From Cryptomeria japonica (Eukaryota; Streptophyta; Pinopsida; Cupressales; Cupressaceae): a DNA stretch of 64,000 nucleotides. Shown here piece after piece: positions 13,163-25,197 of the stretch. Made by a program: the position numbers and the translations under genes. The DNA lies in NCBI RefSeq assembly GCF_030272615.1, contig NC_081410.1, forward strand, positions 140,034,849 to 140,098,848. The letters are read 5' to 3'. The notes below the pieces were generated by a model. The model was not told where the DNA came from and ran no database searches. It saw nothing but the letters and a program-made list of their open reading frames with translations. Every line of letters starts with the position of its first letter. Position 1 is the stretch's first letter.

Positions 13163-13200
13163 AACTCTCCATCCCTTCCATACATCTTGGGTCCTTACCT
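13026..13200 (+). repeat. 48-bp in-frame tandem repeat in the D ORF
   Basis: Units begin TCATCATCCAAAT, TCATCATCCAAAT and TCATCCTCCAAAT, each followed by TTTTAGGTCCTTTCATTCC. A fourth, diverged unit reads CATCTTGGGTCCTTAC. The period of 48 bp equals 16 codons. Confidence 0.8.
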
Positions 13201-13656
13201 CCATCCATCACCTTAGATGATCCATAAGAAAGATCAAAAAAGGCACCATCTATCTAAACATCTTTCCAAAACTATTCTTCCATCATTTCTTTTATCTATT
13301 TTGGGTCCTTATGTCTCAAAATTCAATTTTCCTCCATCTCTTCATAACTTCTCGAGTTGTGTACCAACACTCATCTTGAATACATTTCCATCTATCCTCG
13401 CATAAATATTCAAATATTCTATCTATTATCCAACACCTCTTTCCCATTCCTTAAATCCCTATCATTCAGTCCTTTGCATAAATCCTTCATCTGTGAAATA
13501 GGAATTTGTGTCATTTTGTCACATGCTTTCCCATGCTCGAATCTCATGTTCAGTCCTTTTCCTAGATATCTATTCATGAAACGCTTCAAAATCCGAGGTT
13601 GTTCCTCTTTAACATTTTCTTTTGGTTGGGATACACACTCAATTCAAAAAAGAACC

Positions 13657-16624
13657 TGATAGCCCTAAAAATTGATTGCATAAAATTTTCAAATTTTAGC
13701 CCAAAACATTAATTTTCAGGTTGTTACTTATATCCTCTGAGAATGTTTCAAGGCTTAGGGTTTAGGATTTATCAAGACTTCTTATATTTCTATGAAGAAA
13801 ACCCTAGAAATGATATATTTCATTGTTACTTTTTTCCCACTTAAACCAAGGGTACCCTTTCCATAAACGAGGCCATTTTTTCCCTAAGGCAAAAGTTGGT
13901 CAACTGGTTCATGAGATGAAATTTCCTAAGTCAAGTGCATAACTTCCCTATTACCAGTCCCCTTATAAATATTTAAATGCATGCACTTATTTTTTCCTAA
14001 GTCCGGCAAGTGCTAAATAGCTCAACCATCTATTAAAGAATGGATAGATCCAATGGCAAGTGCTTCCCCACAATCAAAGATGTGAGGATTCTAATGACTG
14101 CAGCATCACAAGATGATGTCGCATGTTATCAGTGATAACCGACAAGGTTAGTAGCGCAACTAGTCAAATGCTTTGTAATACCAGTTCACAGGTGGTAAAG
14201 TTCAGTCTACTAAGTCCCATCAATTTGCACATGCTCAGAGTGAACAAGGATGTTTTATCCTAAGGTAAAAGGTGTTCGACTTTTAAGTCCTGAAGGAATT
14301 GGTAGGCGGTATGCAAGGTGGTAAAGATTGAACAGATTGGATGACCCTCGTATTCCCGCAAAGGAATTTGCGAGGTGGTTACAGACCGCAGTATCACAAG
14401 ATGATGCCACGTGCCCTTGTCTGATCAGGAAGGCTTGTAGCAAGGTTGTTGATGGAGCATGGTTGAAGAATGATATGGCACTGCCCAGTCAGAATTTTGC
14501 TGGTCCACAGATACAGTTGGAAGGTCAAATTGCTAAGTTGGCAAGAAATGACTGTTAGATTTGCCAAGTTAGATAAGATCTACGACTAAGTTTCAAATGA
14601 GAAGTTTGGAGGGATTTCTGGAGGCACTGGTTATAACTCATGGGAAAGGGCAAAATGAATAGGATTTAGACTTGTCAATTCAAGATTGATTCAACAGTCA
14701 AAGATGATAGGTCAGAGATGTGAAAGGATTTGGATAAGCTTCTAGTTTGGGTTTGATGAATCATGATTTCTCTGATGAATTTAGAGATTTGTTTGTCGAC
14801 AGAAAACCTGAAGCAGGAGATTGTACACTGAAAAGAAGAATAAGATCAGAATAAAATCATTCACAATAAGGTGAACGCATGCCAATAGAAAAGGAGTGAT
14901 GGCTTAGGAAATGGCGGTGACTTGAGTTATAGGCATAATAGCTGGAATCCATAGATGATAGGTTGAGTAGAAGATATCAAAGTGATGATTCTTCACATGG
15001 ATTAGCGCCACCATTTTGAAAGCAATTTATGGTTATAAATTCACTAGGTAAATGATAGAGTGGATAGAAACAAATATAAGTTTTTTCATCTTTTTGAGAA
15101 CAGTTTTCATCTGTAAGAGGATGGTGTTCGAACATAACTATGAATGGAGTCATTGTGTATTTTATGACACTAGATGGATGATCTTTCTCTAGTTTGACAT
15201 TGCTCATTGCCAGAGGAGATGTGAAAGCTCACAGGATTGCTAGAGGGGGTGAAATCTTTTTCTTTTCAAGAAAAGTCACCTCTAGCCTATTCCTTGCTCT
15301 TACTCTGCATTTCATTGGTAGAGTGTTCTAAGAGGGAGCTCATGGGGAGCTAGAAGAAGGATTTTTTTGAGTGAGGACCAGCAGCCAGTCATCTCTGTAG
15401 CATCAGGGAAGCTACAATGCCTCCTCAACAAATCCTATTCATCCCCAAGTTCCTCTTTCCATTTTCTCTGATCTGGGGTATAAAGCCTGGAGATTTTCCT
15501 TTAATTTGAAGGGAAAGTCTTTTTTCATATCAGGATCTATTTTCCTTTTTAGGAAGAGAAATTCTATGGAATAGAATGAGCATCTCAAAGTCCATCTAGG
15601 AGTGTCTGGCTGATATCGACATGACTCAAGTATTTTTGTTTCTACCAATAATCAGTTCAAAATTTTGGTCCCTTATGTGTTCTAAATTTTTGTTTCCAAG
15701 TAGCAAAGTCTAGGTGAGACAAAAGGATTGTAAGAGGTCATTTTACAGAGAAAAAAAAAGAAAAAGAGTCTTGTGTCTATGATTTTTGCAGGTTCTTGAA
15801 GGAGTTATGTATGGATTGTATTCTTATAGAGACAATGGAATTAATGAATAAATATATGATTCAAACCCATTTCTCTCCAATGTATTGTTCTATCATGTTT
15901 TGAATGTGTATTATCAAGGATTTTATCATTCATTTCACTGTTGTGGTGTATTTAATCTTTTGTTCATGTTTTGGTCTAATAGGTCAATTAAATACTTGAA
16001 TAAAATTGTAGAGTGATAGAGGTCTGTATAGGGATTTTGATAAGTATTTTTGGGTATGGATTACAAATATGATATATTGTAAGGCAATATCATCTTTGAT
16101 TTTATGCTATTAGATCAATTCTGTGAGAAGTACCGTCAAATACAATATGAATTCATGTACCCAATGGACTAAGGTACTGATCATAGTTAAGTGAATGCCT
16201 GGGTATTTATTTACTATTTGAAATCACCATTGGCTTGCTATAACTTGTTGAAAATCAGAATACTTTCATTTTATATGAACGTTATCATATGTATTAGTCA
16301 TCCCATGCTCCAAACGAGTTGAGGATCACTGAGGAATTTTCCATTTCAGAGCAATCTCCCTTATTGTTGAGTCATAATATGAGATTATCTGCTCTATTTT
16401 ATGAATGGTTTATGAGTGTGGTGTAAAATCACAAATAAGCATGGGGATCACCCTCCCTAGTTTTGTAGAGCCTAAAGCGTAGAAGGATCTAGCATCCTTG
16501 TCATTGTTGGTCCAAGTCTGAAGAATATTAAACAGTTGGAAGTGGCTTTGCATAGATATTATCAGGGGAAAACAACTTGGTCTCTGCCTTTGAGTCAGTG
16601 TAAACCCGTTTTTGGGCACCAACA
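13657..16624. mobile_element. Candidate insertion or large solo LTR inside element D
   Basis: The interval starts TGATAGCCC and ends CACCAACA (TG...CA). It is flanked by GAACC (13652-13656) and AAACC (16625-16629), a 5-bp duplication with one mismatch. Base composition changes within it. It holds a TATA-like GGGTATAAAGCC at about 15477 and AATAAATATATG at about 15848, as expected for LTR promoter and polyadenylation regions. A partly duplicated block (GCAGYATCACAAGATGATG) occurs at about 14100 and 14390. No long coding frame is present. I saw no internal LTR pair, so a solo LTR is the simplest reading. The boundaries are tentative. Confidence 0.4.
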
Positions 16625-16629
16625 AAACC

Positions 16630-19127
16630 ACTTATTGTATCTTGGTACCAACATCTTTTGATTACTATATCTCATACACTTAATCAATTGTTCTAAATCA
16701 TTGTGATCTCTTAGTCGAAGACATGGATAGTGAAAAATCTAAAATCTTGCTTCAACACCACTATAACTATGAAACCCATGCAAGTTTCATCACTTACAAA
16801 CCAATGCAAGAAAAATAAAGAGCAAAAAGATAATATCAAAATATCAAAAGCATGAGCAAGAAAATAAATATCAAGAAAAGAAAAATGCAATAAAATACAA
16901 TATCAAAATGCTTGGCTATGGGAACATGTGAGTAACTCCATCGAGGCTATGGATGCCTGGCTGGAAATGGAGCAATATTTTTTATATTAGAGCTATAACC
17001 CCATCATAGCTATGGATGCTTGTTGGCAGTGAGGAGATCCAGGATTCTTTTGAAGTCAGGGTAACTCATGTAGCTAGCCACATTGGATTCTGAAGATTAC
17101 AATGAACATATGAGCCAAAATGAACCCACTTGCACACACATGGGTAATCAAATATTAAATACCTTGATCCAGTTTGGGATTCTTCTTCCCTTTTGAGTAT
17201 GGTTCATAGTCGCCAGATATGTTTGATTGAATTTTTTGGAGGTTCTAAGTGTGGGTTGGGTCTCTATCTTTGAAAAGTTCAGGAACACTTATTCAGGTGG
17301 TGCTAGATGTTGTAACAATCTTACATATTGCCTTTTTGCAAATGGAAACCTCTATTATTGGGGGAAAATTTCATCCACTCTATTTTTCCTACCATATCTC
17401 CTATTATTCTTCCTCCAATATCCATTACCCTATCTAAATTCATTCAATGCTATCTATGATCTTGCTTCACTTTATCCAGACCATCTATGCTACCTATTCA
17501 TTGCTTCCATCATCCCTCACTATCTATGTTCTTGTTTGTTCATCCATATCCCCTTTTCGATCCTTGATCTTGATCAAAACTAAGGAAAAAAACATTATTT
17601 CAAAAAGGCTCTTGATGTGTCTCCTCATAAGCTACCTTCGCCTTTATCCCATTCATCTGCACCTCAATGATTCAGTCATCCATTCATAATGTTCCTTGTC
17701 TTTCTATACATTGGGGCAACCAAATACATCTTTCTTCTAATCCAAAAAACTCCAAAAATCAAAATGTCTATAAAAAAAATTAAAAAATCGACAAAATCAA
17801 ATAAAAAATGAAAATCAAAGCATGAACGCATGGCCCATCCATCAAATCAAATCTGCAACAGGAAAACTCTAGAAGTCTACAATCAAATTGATTACATGTC
17901 TTGTTAACCAATTCATTACTTGAAATCTATCAACATCAACATGTCTTATATAGGGATAGGTACACTCAAAACTAGACATATTGGTCTTATACGTAGTACT
18001 CAATCTTTGAAACCAGACATTATTATCAATCATCGAACAAATCAAAACAATGACATAGATCAGTATGACTGCTAGATTTTGTTCTAGATAGCCTTATCTT
18101 TTTCAATTGATGGCAGTACATGTTTCATCTTTCAAAAATCATAAAAATAAAAAGGTGCAATAAAAGCAAGTGGTGAAAACCTAGAAATCGGCTCGCTATT
18201 TGTGATAGAGTGGTTCCTCCATCTATTTGTACATATCATATCCACCCATCTGAGCCATCACTAGAAATTCACAAATGCTTTTCAATCGTGGACATACTTA
18301 GCGTAGTCAATCTCCTTGATTTATCTCGATCAGTTATCTAAATCATATCCCACCATGGCTTGGTGATCAGTTTACATATCCATATCAAAGTAGTATCAAC
18401 AAAAAGGGGCGAAATGTTGACCTCGCTGGGTGCATTTTGCCTTGAGGGTTTTAGAAATCAGACCAAACATTTAGCAAGACAAAAAGAATTAGAACAACCA
18501 ACAAATGATAGCAATAATGCAAGAAGACTAGATATCATGGAATTGAACTGATTGGAATTGAACAAAAGAACTATTTGCAAGATGTTTTACTTAACAAGAA
18601 TACATTTCCAATAGCATGCATTCTTACTTATGGTTGTTAATTTTTGCTTATCATATCTCCTAAGTGACTCAAGGATGTCTCTACGACTAGAGAAGCAAGG
18701 AAGGAATGTGATGTTTTCTTTATCTATTGTTTGGGAGTGAAGCCTTCTCCTATGCAAATTTGTGTTATGACGTGATCACGTAACATATCACTGAAGACAT
18801 TTCAAATTTGTCTAGGAAAAGGGTTAACTCTTGTCTTTTTTATGCAAGCAACACTCAAGTAATCTTGGTTTAATTATACCTTGACACTTGTGCTATTTTG
18901 CTATATCAAAATCCATGTAAGTTATACTCATCATTATGGTTCAAGTATACCATGATGTTTGTATCAACTTTCAACAAATCAAGGCCCGATGATGAAAAAA
19001 ATGAAGAACTGACACTTTCATCAAAATAGATGGCAACATTGAGAACAAGAAAGCATATCATATTCATGTTGCATTTAGATGCATTGTCATTTTTATATCA
19101 TGTTGAATTGCATTTGATTGCATTATC
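16630..19127 (+). other. Non-coding 3' part of element D before the A insertion
   Basis: No protein family is recognisable. Two frames at 17227-17689 encode only Ile/Leu/Ser/Tyr-rich low-complexity peptides. The part from about 18165 resembles the 3' region of element A from about 33765: GGTGAAAACCT, TTCCTCCATCTATTTG, then AAGACATTTC, ATGCAAGCAACACT and GGTTTAATTATACC. So D lost or never had pol between its gag-like ORF and this block. A is inserted at 19128. Confidence 0.6.
19123..19127. repeat. Target-site duplication of element A, left copy (TTATC)
   Basis: TTATC precedes the 5' LTR of A and is repeated at 37926-37930 directly after its 3' LTR. This ties the two LTRs to one insertion event in element D. 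Confidence 0.9.
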
Positions 19128-19981
19128 TGTATACAACTAAAAATGGTCTGAAGATAGTTAATTAAATACGCAGTTATTTGATTAATTCCCCTTCCCAATT
19201 AATTGAATTCACAAGCAATTTAATTAATTTCTCTATTCATCTACTAGTAAATAAATCTAAATGATTTATTTATATAGTTCATCTCACATCCCCCTTTGAT
19301 TAATTAATTCTAAATTAATTAATGTCTCCCCATATTAATCAATTCTTCTAATCCCTAATTAAGATTAACAAACTCAAGTTTGTTGAGATTAATTACCATT
19401 TTCCAATTATTTGAATTTCTAAATTCAAATGAGCACATGGCTCCTAACTTTAACCACCCAGCCTAACCATCCCCTAACTTAACCCATTCAATCTAATCTT
19501 GGGTCTAACTAACCCTATCCTATCTTGCACATCCTAACCTCCTTATCCTAACCTCCCATGGTGTGGATATTCTCTTCTTGAGACACATGGCACTTTTTCC
19601 ACATGTCTCCTCCCTTAGACACTTGCCCTCTCATGAGCAAGGCTCCTTGACACTTGTCACCACAGAGATGAAAAGTGTCTCTTCCTCCATCCTCTTCTCC
19701 AACTTCCTCAATCTTGGCCCTTGATATCTTCAGATCAAATCTGGACCGTTGATTCCTGCCACCTCAGCTTTGGCCTTGGAATTCCTATAAATACCCCTCA
19801 TTTTGGAGCAATATGGATCCCATCTCATATCAATTTAGGCATCATTACTATAGGAAATTTGCATTTCAATTATCTAGTAATTAGATTTTGGATTAATCAT
19901 AGCATGTTAATCTAGGTTCTCAAATCATGCATTTCATATCATCTCCATAGTCAATCATGATCAAATAGCTACTCAAATCTT
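19128..19981 (+). repeat. 5' LTR of element A, first part
   Basis: This is the left 854 bp of the 5' LTR, matching 36867 onward with about five differences in the first 120 bases. CCTATAAATACCCC at about 19788 is a clear TATA box. The LTR is broken by insertion of element B directly after the duplicated target ATCTT (originally CTCTT). Confidence 0.92.
19977..19981. repeat. Target-site duplication of element B, left copy (ATCTT)
   Basis: ATCTT here and CTCTT at 27632-27636 flank B. The uninterrupted LTR at 37711-37715 reads CTCTT, so the left copy carries one substitution made after insertion. Confidence 0.85.
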
Positions 19982-21087
19982 TGATGAATACTAAGAGGGG
20001 AGAGTTAATTAGTATGCCAAAAATCTTTGCACTTAAACACTTTGCAATACTAACAATAAACCAGTAAAACAGTTTAACAGACAAACTGGTTAACAAACAT
20101 GCAAACCAAACAGCTAATAATGCATTCACCCACAGAAGCATAAACACCATAACACAATAGATTTTTATGTGGAAACACAAATGGGAAAAACCACGGTGAG
20201 ATGGAACTCACAAGTCACTATTTGCATAATAGGAACCAGACCGGTTAAGGTTAGACCAGTTAAGGTCTTACAATGTTCTTTACCAGAACAGATCCTGTTA
20301 GGAATCTCAATCTCTATTAGGAGATAAGTCTGATTAAAGACTACCTTGCTAGAGGATTTTAGATCCACAGATGTGAACCACCTTTTTAGAGGATTTACAA
20401 AAAGGCTTTTGGGCCTACCTGGTTAGGGGCTACAGACTTGTCAAAGATGTGAGTAATCAACAAGTGTTTGATCTATCTAATAGCATAGACTGCTTGGTTA
20501 GATCCTTGATAGCTCATTCTTAATGCACTCCTGCATTACTTCAATCTTCTACACATTCATATTCTTTCCAACTCCTCAATCACCTTAAACCCTAGCAATA
20601 ACATAAACTTTTGCTACGACCTCATCAACAACATAAAACCCTAGACATGATGTCCTTATAAAGGAATCTTATTTCATGTCGGTCCAATAGGATTACATTA
20701 CAATTTCCTAAGTTCAATGAACCTGGACAAACTTGGTAACATGACACAAAAAGCACCATTAATGTGTCGGCACCGTCAAACAATCAGTGGATGGTAACTC
20801 ATCACAAAATGTCGGTTGCCAGTTTGACAAAAATGAAGACTGGTAAAAATGTGTTATGTCGCTTTGGTCCTTCATACCACTTGGGATCCATGAACTGGTT
20901 GTGGTCAACATGTCGCTTCAGACCGGGAAACACATTCTGCAAAGCACCAATAGTCTAAAGACTATAATACAACATATCGGTTGGAACAAATACCGGTTGT
21001 GCTCTAACTTATACATATAAAGAGGATCTCAATGCAAGTGTGTGTCCATCAATGACAATCATAACAAAAACATAAAAAATGCCAACA
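19982..21087 (-). repeat. 3' LTR of element B
   Basis: This 1106-bp copy is near-identical to 26526-27631. It differs by scattered single substitutions, such as ACTGG/ACCGG changes, and the lengths are equal. It contains many CCGGT and CTGGT motifs, where the two copies often differ by C/T or G/A, which suggests decay of methylated cytosines. Confidence 0.93.
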
Positions 21088-21101
21088 ATCTTCCCCTTTG
21101 G
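21088..21101 (-). promoter_or_regulatory. Element B polypurine tract
   Basis: On the minus strand CCAAAGGGGAAGAT directly precedes the LTR start TGTTGGCA. This is the plus-strand priming site expected next to the 3' LTR. Confidence 0.88.
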
Positions 21102-21429
21102 CATTGATGGCAACACTTAGGAAAATAAAATTTTGGCATCTAAGTGTGTTACAACAAAATCATGCCATTAGCAAAATTGCTCCCCCTAAGCATATACACT
21201 ATCCTTTTAACAATACAATGTATAGCACTTTTGCATATAGAGCATAAACATTGAGATATTCAGAGCATATAATCAAAATTTTGATTACCAGATACTTCTC
21301 CAAATAGAATTCTTCTCCCCATTTGCCAACAATGACAAAGTACAGCTGAACAACCCTATTTTCAATTGATATTAAAAATAATAAAAGTTTATGACAACAA
21401 GGAATGATACTTGTCAAAAATAGATTTAA

Positions 21430-24400
21430 AGTCCTGCAAGAATTGTTTCATTGACAAAGAACAGGACTAAAGTAGAGAGGTGGCTACTTCTTTCTCTGTC
21501 TGCATCTGGGAGACCTGTTCTTCCATGGCATCAATTATGCTCATCTCCTGTGTAACTGTTAAGGCATCCAGGTTCAGATAGCACTTCTGAAGAATTTGCA
21601 ATCGTGGGAGTAGAACCAGTTGTAGCTCCTACAAATCTCTAGACCGAGTGCTTATCTCTTGCTCCATTTTTCCTAACTAGATGTGAAACTGGTGAACAGT
21701 TTTCCCATAAGTTGTAAAGGAGTCATAAGATGGCTTGAATGTGCTCAAGTAGGACTGCAAGTCCTTTTCAAGTTTTTTCTTTTGAGCTAGCACATCATCA
21801 TAGAATAGATGGGGTTGGCGAATTTCGCTGAGTAGCAGATTCCCCTCATCTAGAGCGTCCCTTATATCCTTTTGCTCTTTCTTTAGTTCAGTCCGAAGCT
21901 CATTCAACTTCTTCACCAGAGCTATATTAAGAGCTTATTGATGCTCCTTCTTGACATTAGCCTCTGCTGCCTCTTCAAGGCTCTGCACCTGATCATCCAC
22001 TACTATGCATAGGAGCATGAGTTTAGCTAGTGATGAATCAGTGTTGGGAAGATTTGTACTGGGTATCAAACCGGTAAGTGTATCGATAGCCGCTTGAATT
22101 ACATCCTACTCCTTCTTCTGTCGAATGATTTCAAGGTGCTCTTGAGCTACCTTGATGCTCTGCATTAGCTCCATTTCACTTGCAGATTGGAGATCGATAG
22201 GACTGGAGAGATCAGCTTGTTTTGCTTGACTTCCGATTGCCTTTGGAGTCTCCATCTGGGTGCTCTTCTTTGCTTCTCCTACCTTGACCTCTTCCACTTT
22301 CTTCTTTGCCACTTTTCTTCTCTTTTCCTCTGCTTTATCTTCCTCTGCCTTTTTCCTTTCTACTTCCTTCCGCTTCTCCTCTTCTTTCTCTTCCTCTTCC
22401 TTCTTTTTCCTTTCATCTTCATGCTTCTTTTTCTCTTCATCTTCTTTTCTTTTCTCTTCTTCCTCCTTTTTCTTCTTCTCTTCTTCATCTTTCTTCTTGT
22501 TCTCTTCTTCATTCTTCTTATTTTTCTCTTCTTCATCCTTTTTCTTCTTCTCTTCTTCATCCTTTTTCTTCTTCTCCTCTTCATCCTTTTTCATCTTCTC
22601 TTCTTCATCCTTTTTCTTCTTCTACTCTTCATCCTTTTTCTTCTTCTCCTCTTCATTCTTTTTCCTCTACTCTGCCTGTTCCTTTGCCGCTTCCTGTCTG
22701 TCTTTGGCTTGCTTATTAACCTGTTCAACTTGTTTCTCCTGTCTTGTTGCCTCAAATGGTGTTTCCTCAGTAACATCTTCTTCATCCAGGGCATTGACAT
22801 CAATAGTGTCGACTGGTTCGTCAACCGGATTTCCTTCATCATCAAGTGCTTCACCTGGTTTGGATATAACTAGTTCTTTCTCAGCTTGTCAGTTGGCTTC
22901 AGCCACTCAATGCATCTTTAGAGAATCTAGAGCATGAGTGTGTGTATCCTTGAGCACTTCCTTACCTTTTCCTACCAGTAACAAGATTCTTCTTCTTCTC
23001 ATGAAGAAAAGACCTTTGTATTTGTTCATTACATCGAACAGTTCCGAATTTGATACATCAGGAAAATGTTCAGCAAAATTTTTTTCTCTTATTTCCTGTT
23101 CCTGCTCTTTGGCAATGCGCCATTTATTATCTAAGGACTTATACAAAGAATCCAGTGTTTTATATCTAATTTCTGAAGGGGACCGGCCATTAACACATAA
23201 ATACTGAATTATTTCTTTTTCCACTGCCTCCTTTTCATCATCATTAAAGTCATCAAAATAATCAATTAAATCATTCAATACTTTTCTCCTAATATTTTGG
23301 ATGGTTCTTTGACAATGTGTCAAAGGTTTGTAGGAGGAGATATCAATATTTACCAGTGCAAATGATGTCGATTCATTCTTTGTCTTCTTTCTTATCTATC
23401 TCGCCTTCTTGGGTTGCTCCTCAGACACAGTTTCTTCTGAGTCTGGAGAGGTATTCCTTGTCTTCCTCTTTCTCTTGAACACTTTAGCCGGCGCTTCTTT
23501 CAATTTCTTCTTGGCTGGTGACCGCTTGTCACTTTTGGAGTTGCAATAGTAATCGGTGTTGATGCTGCAAGCACTACCTTTGCCTTCTTTACTACCAGTT
23601 CTTTTTCTTTTATTGTTGGTGGTTCCTCAACTGGTGCTATCCTCTCTAGGTAGGTGTCGGTTCTCTTTGACTTAGGATCAAGCAGTGAGGCAATAAGGGT
23701 AGAGGCATACCCTTCCAGCATATCATACATCACCTTATAGCCCATTGGCTCCACTTCTTCCTATCTAGGCTCAACAGCCTCCATTATGCATTTATCTACT
23801 TGGATGGTGAAGCAGATATCATCTTCATATTTCTTGATGATGTCACCTGATATCCTCATTCTTTGGCTCATCTTCCTTTTGAACTCATCAAAATACTTGT
23901 TCAAAATATCAGGGTAGCTAGTTCCAATTACTTCAATGCTTTCCTTGATTTGCTTGGTAACCGGTTGGTCACCAGACCATTGGACATCTCCTACTCCTGG
24001 AAAGTAGCCTTGGAAATAGAAGAACAACCCAACTAGTAGTTGTTCAAACTTGAACCTTAGTGCATTATCCTGTTTGATCGACTTCAGATTCAACAGGAGT
24101 TGTCACTGCATACCGGTGTATAGATCAAATGATGCATCCTCCTTTATCATCCGGTAAGCGGCATTTACCATTGCAATAGATACAGAGTTAATTTTGTTGG
24201 CTGAGAATGTCTGGTATCCAATCACCATGCATGCATACTTCACCAGATCATCCTTGATAGAATTGATTGTCATGCCTCAAGAGTCGCTCACTTAACTAGT
24301 GAGCTTAGTCATTTCAGTTTTGCTTACCATCCTGAGGGCTGGCACTTCCCCTGTGTTACAGAAACCGGTGACTGCATGAATTACCTATGGCATGATATCA

Positions 24401-24930
24401 TGTGTTCTCTCCAGGTACATCTTGTCACCATGGATTTTGCTTAGAATGATCCTTATATGATCCTCTGTGAAATCCTCCAGGAAGTAAACAGCATTATGGA
24501 GCTTTTTCTTCTCCAAAATATTAAACTTCGGTTTGATCTTCTTATCTTTTCCACAAAATAAACCTAACTAGGTGTGGATATATAGAGACCTTGGGTCTTC
24601 TATCTTGCAATCTATGTAGTCAGAAATTCAATCTTCTACTATCACACCAACTGGAACTTATGATAGGGCATTATACTTGGACTTCCGTTGAATAAAACAT
24701 GCAGACTCGACAGATGCACTAGAACTGGTATGAGATATGGAAGCCGTGATAGAAATCTTAAGAACTTGAGAAATACCTTTTGAAACATGTGAAATTAGGG
24801 CTTGTCGATTCTCCTTCACTTCACACTCTGTCGGTTGCTGAATCACCGCTTTGTGTTCTCCACTTGACCGTTTCCAATTTGAATTTGAATCTCCTTCGCG
24901 GTTTCTCAACTTCTCAAAATCTCTGCTCAA
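21430..24930 (-). pseudogene. Element B second ORF: uncharacterised non-pol protein, decayed
   Basis: On the minus strand one frame runs from 24930 (start MSRDFEKLRNR) to 23500 through about eight in-frame stops. Then frameshifts carry it to about 21430. The N-terminal half looks like a folded protein (KLHNAVYFLEDFTEDHIRII, VKYACMVIGYQTFSANK, FEQLLVGLFFYFQGYFPG). Next come a Lys/Pro/Thr-rich linker, a charged helical stretch (NDDEKEAVEKEIIQYL), a long Lys/Glu-only repeat at 22106-22594 and a coiled-coil C-terminus at 21677-21916. No aspartic protease, DDE or RT motif is present. I do not recognise the family. It may be captured host sequence or an element-specific protein. Element F has an ORF of similar layout. 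Confidence 0.6.
22390..22680 (-). repeat. Lys/Glu-coding 24-bp tandem repeat in the B ORF
   Basis: On the minus strand, units of 24 bp encode KKKDEEEK with variants. The plus strand reads CTTCTTCTC, TTCTTCATCCTTTTT and so on. About ten copies are recognisable before the charge pattern becomes irregular. Long antisense frames here are by-products of the repeat. Confidence 0.8.
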
Positions 24931-25197
24931 ATCGCCTTATCGTCGGTCTGCTCTTTGAAAAACTTTGCTTTGCTCAAAAAGTGATGGTGAGAAATGATTT
25001 GAAAAATGTTTTTAAACATATTCCCCACCTACTGTCATTAATGCTCCTTCATTAGGGCGTAAACCCTAATTTTCCTTTTTAACATTTCCGATCTTTTGCC
25101 AAATGATAGGTATCACATACCAGTTAAGGCCTTTTACTGGTGTAAACTAGGGGTTCAAAACATTTCGCCGTTTGCTCCCCCTAATCTTTTTTGAAGC
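24931..25197 (-). other. Element B inter-ORF region with internal purine tract
   Basis: On the minus strand, just after the gag-like stop, lies AAAAAAGATTAGGGGGAGCA (about 25172-25191), which resembles a polypurine tract. It is followed by sequence with TTAGGGTTTACGCCCTAATG and then the second ORF. The purine tract could mark an old junction where a foreign segment replaced pol. This is an inference. Confidence 0.5.

Noticed and set aside
14255-14558. Opposed frames in the candidate insertion (RLDDPRIPAKEF on plus)
   Set aside because: The frame is short, has no family match by eye and lies in a partly duplicated non-coding block.
17227-17689. Overlapping hydrophobic frames in three phases
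   Set aside because: They are low-complexity T/C-rich sequence inside non-coding D and mimic membrane segments.
22187-22937. Phe/Leu/Ser-rich frames over 200 codons on the plus strand
   Set aside because: They are antisense to the Lys/Glu repeat of the B ORF. The minus-strand frame fits the element orientation and the flanking protein.
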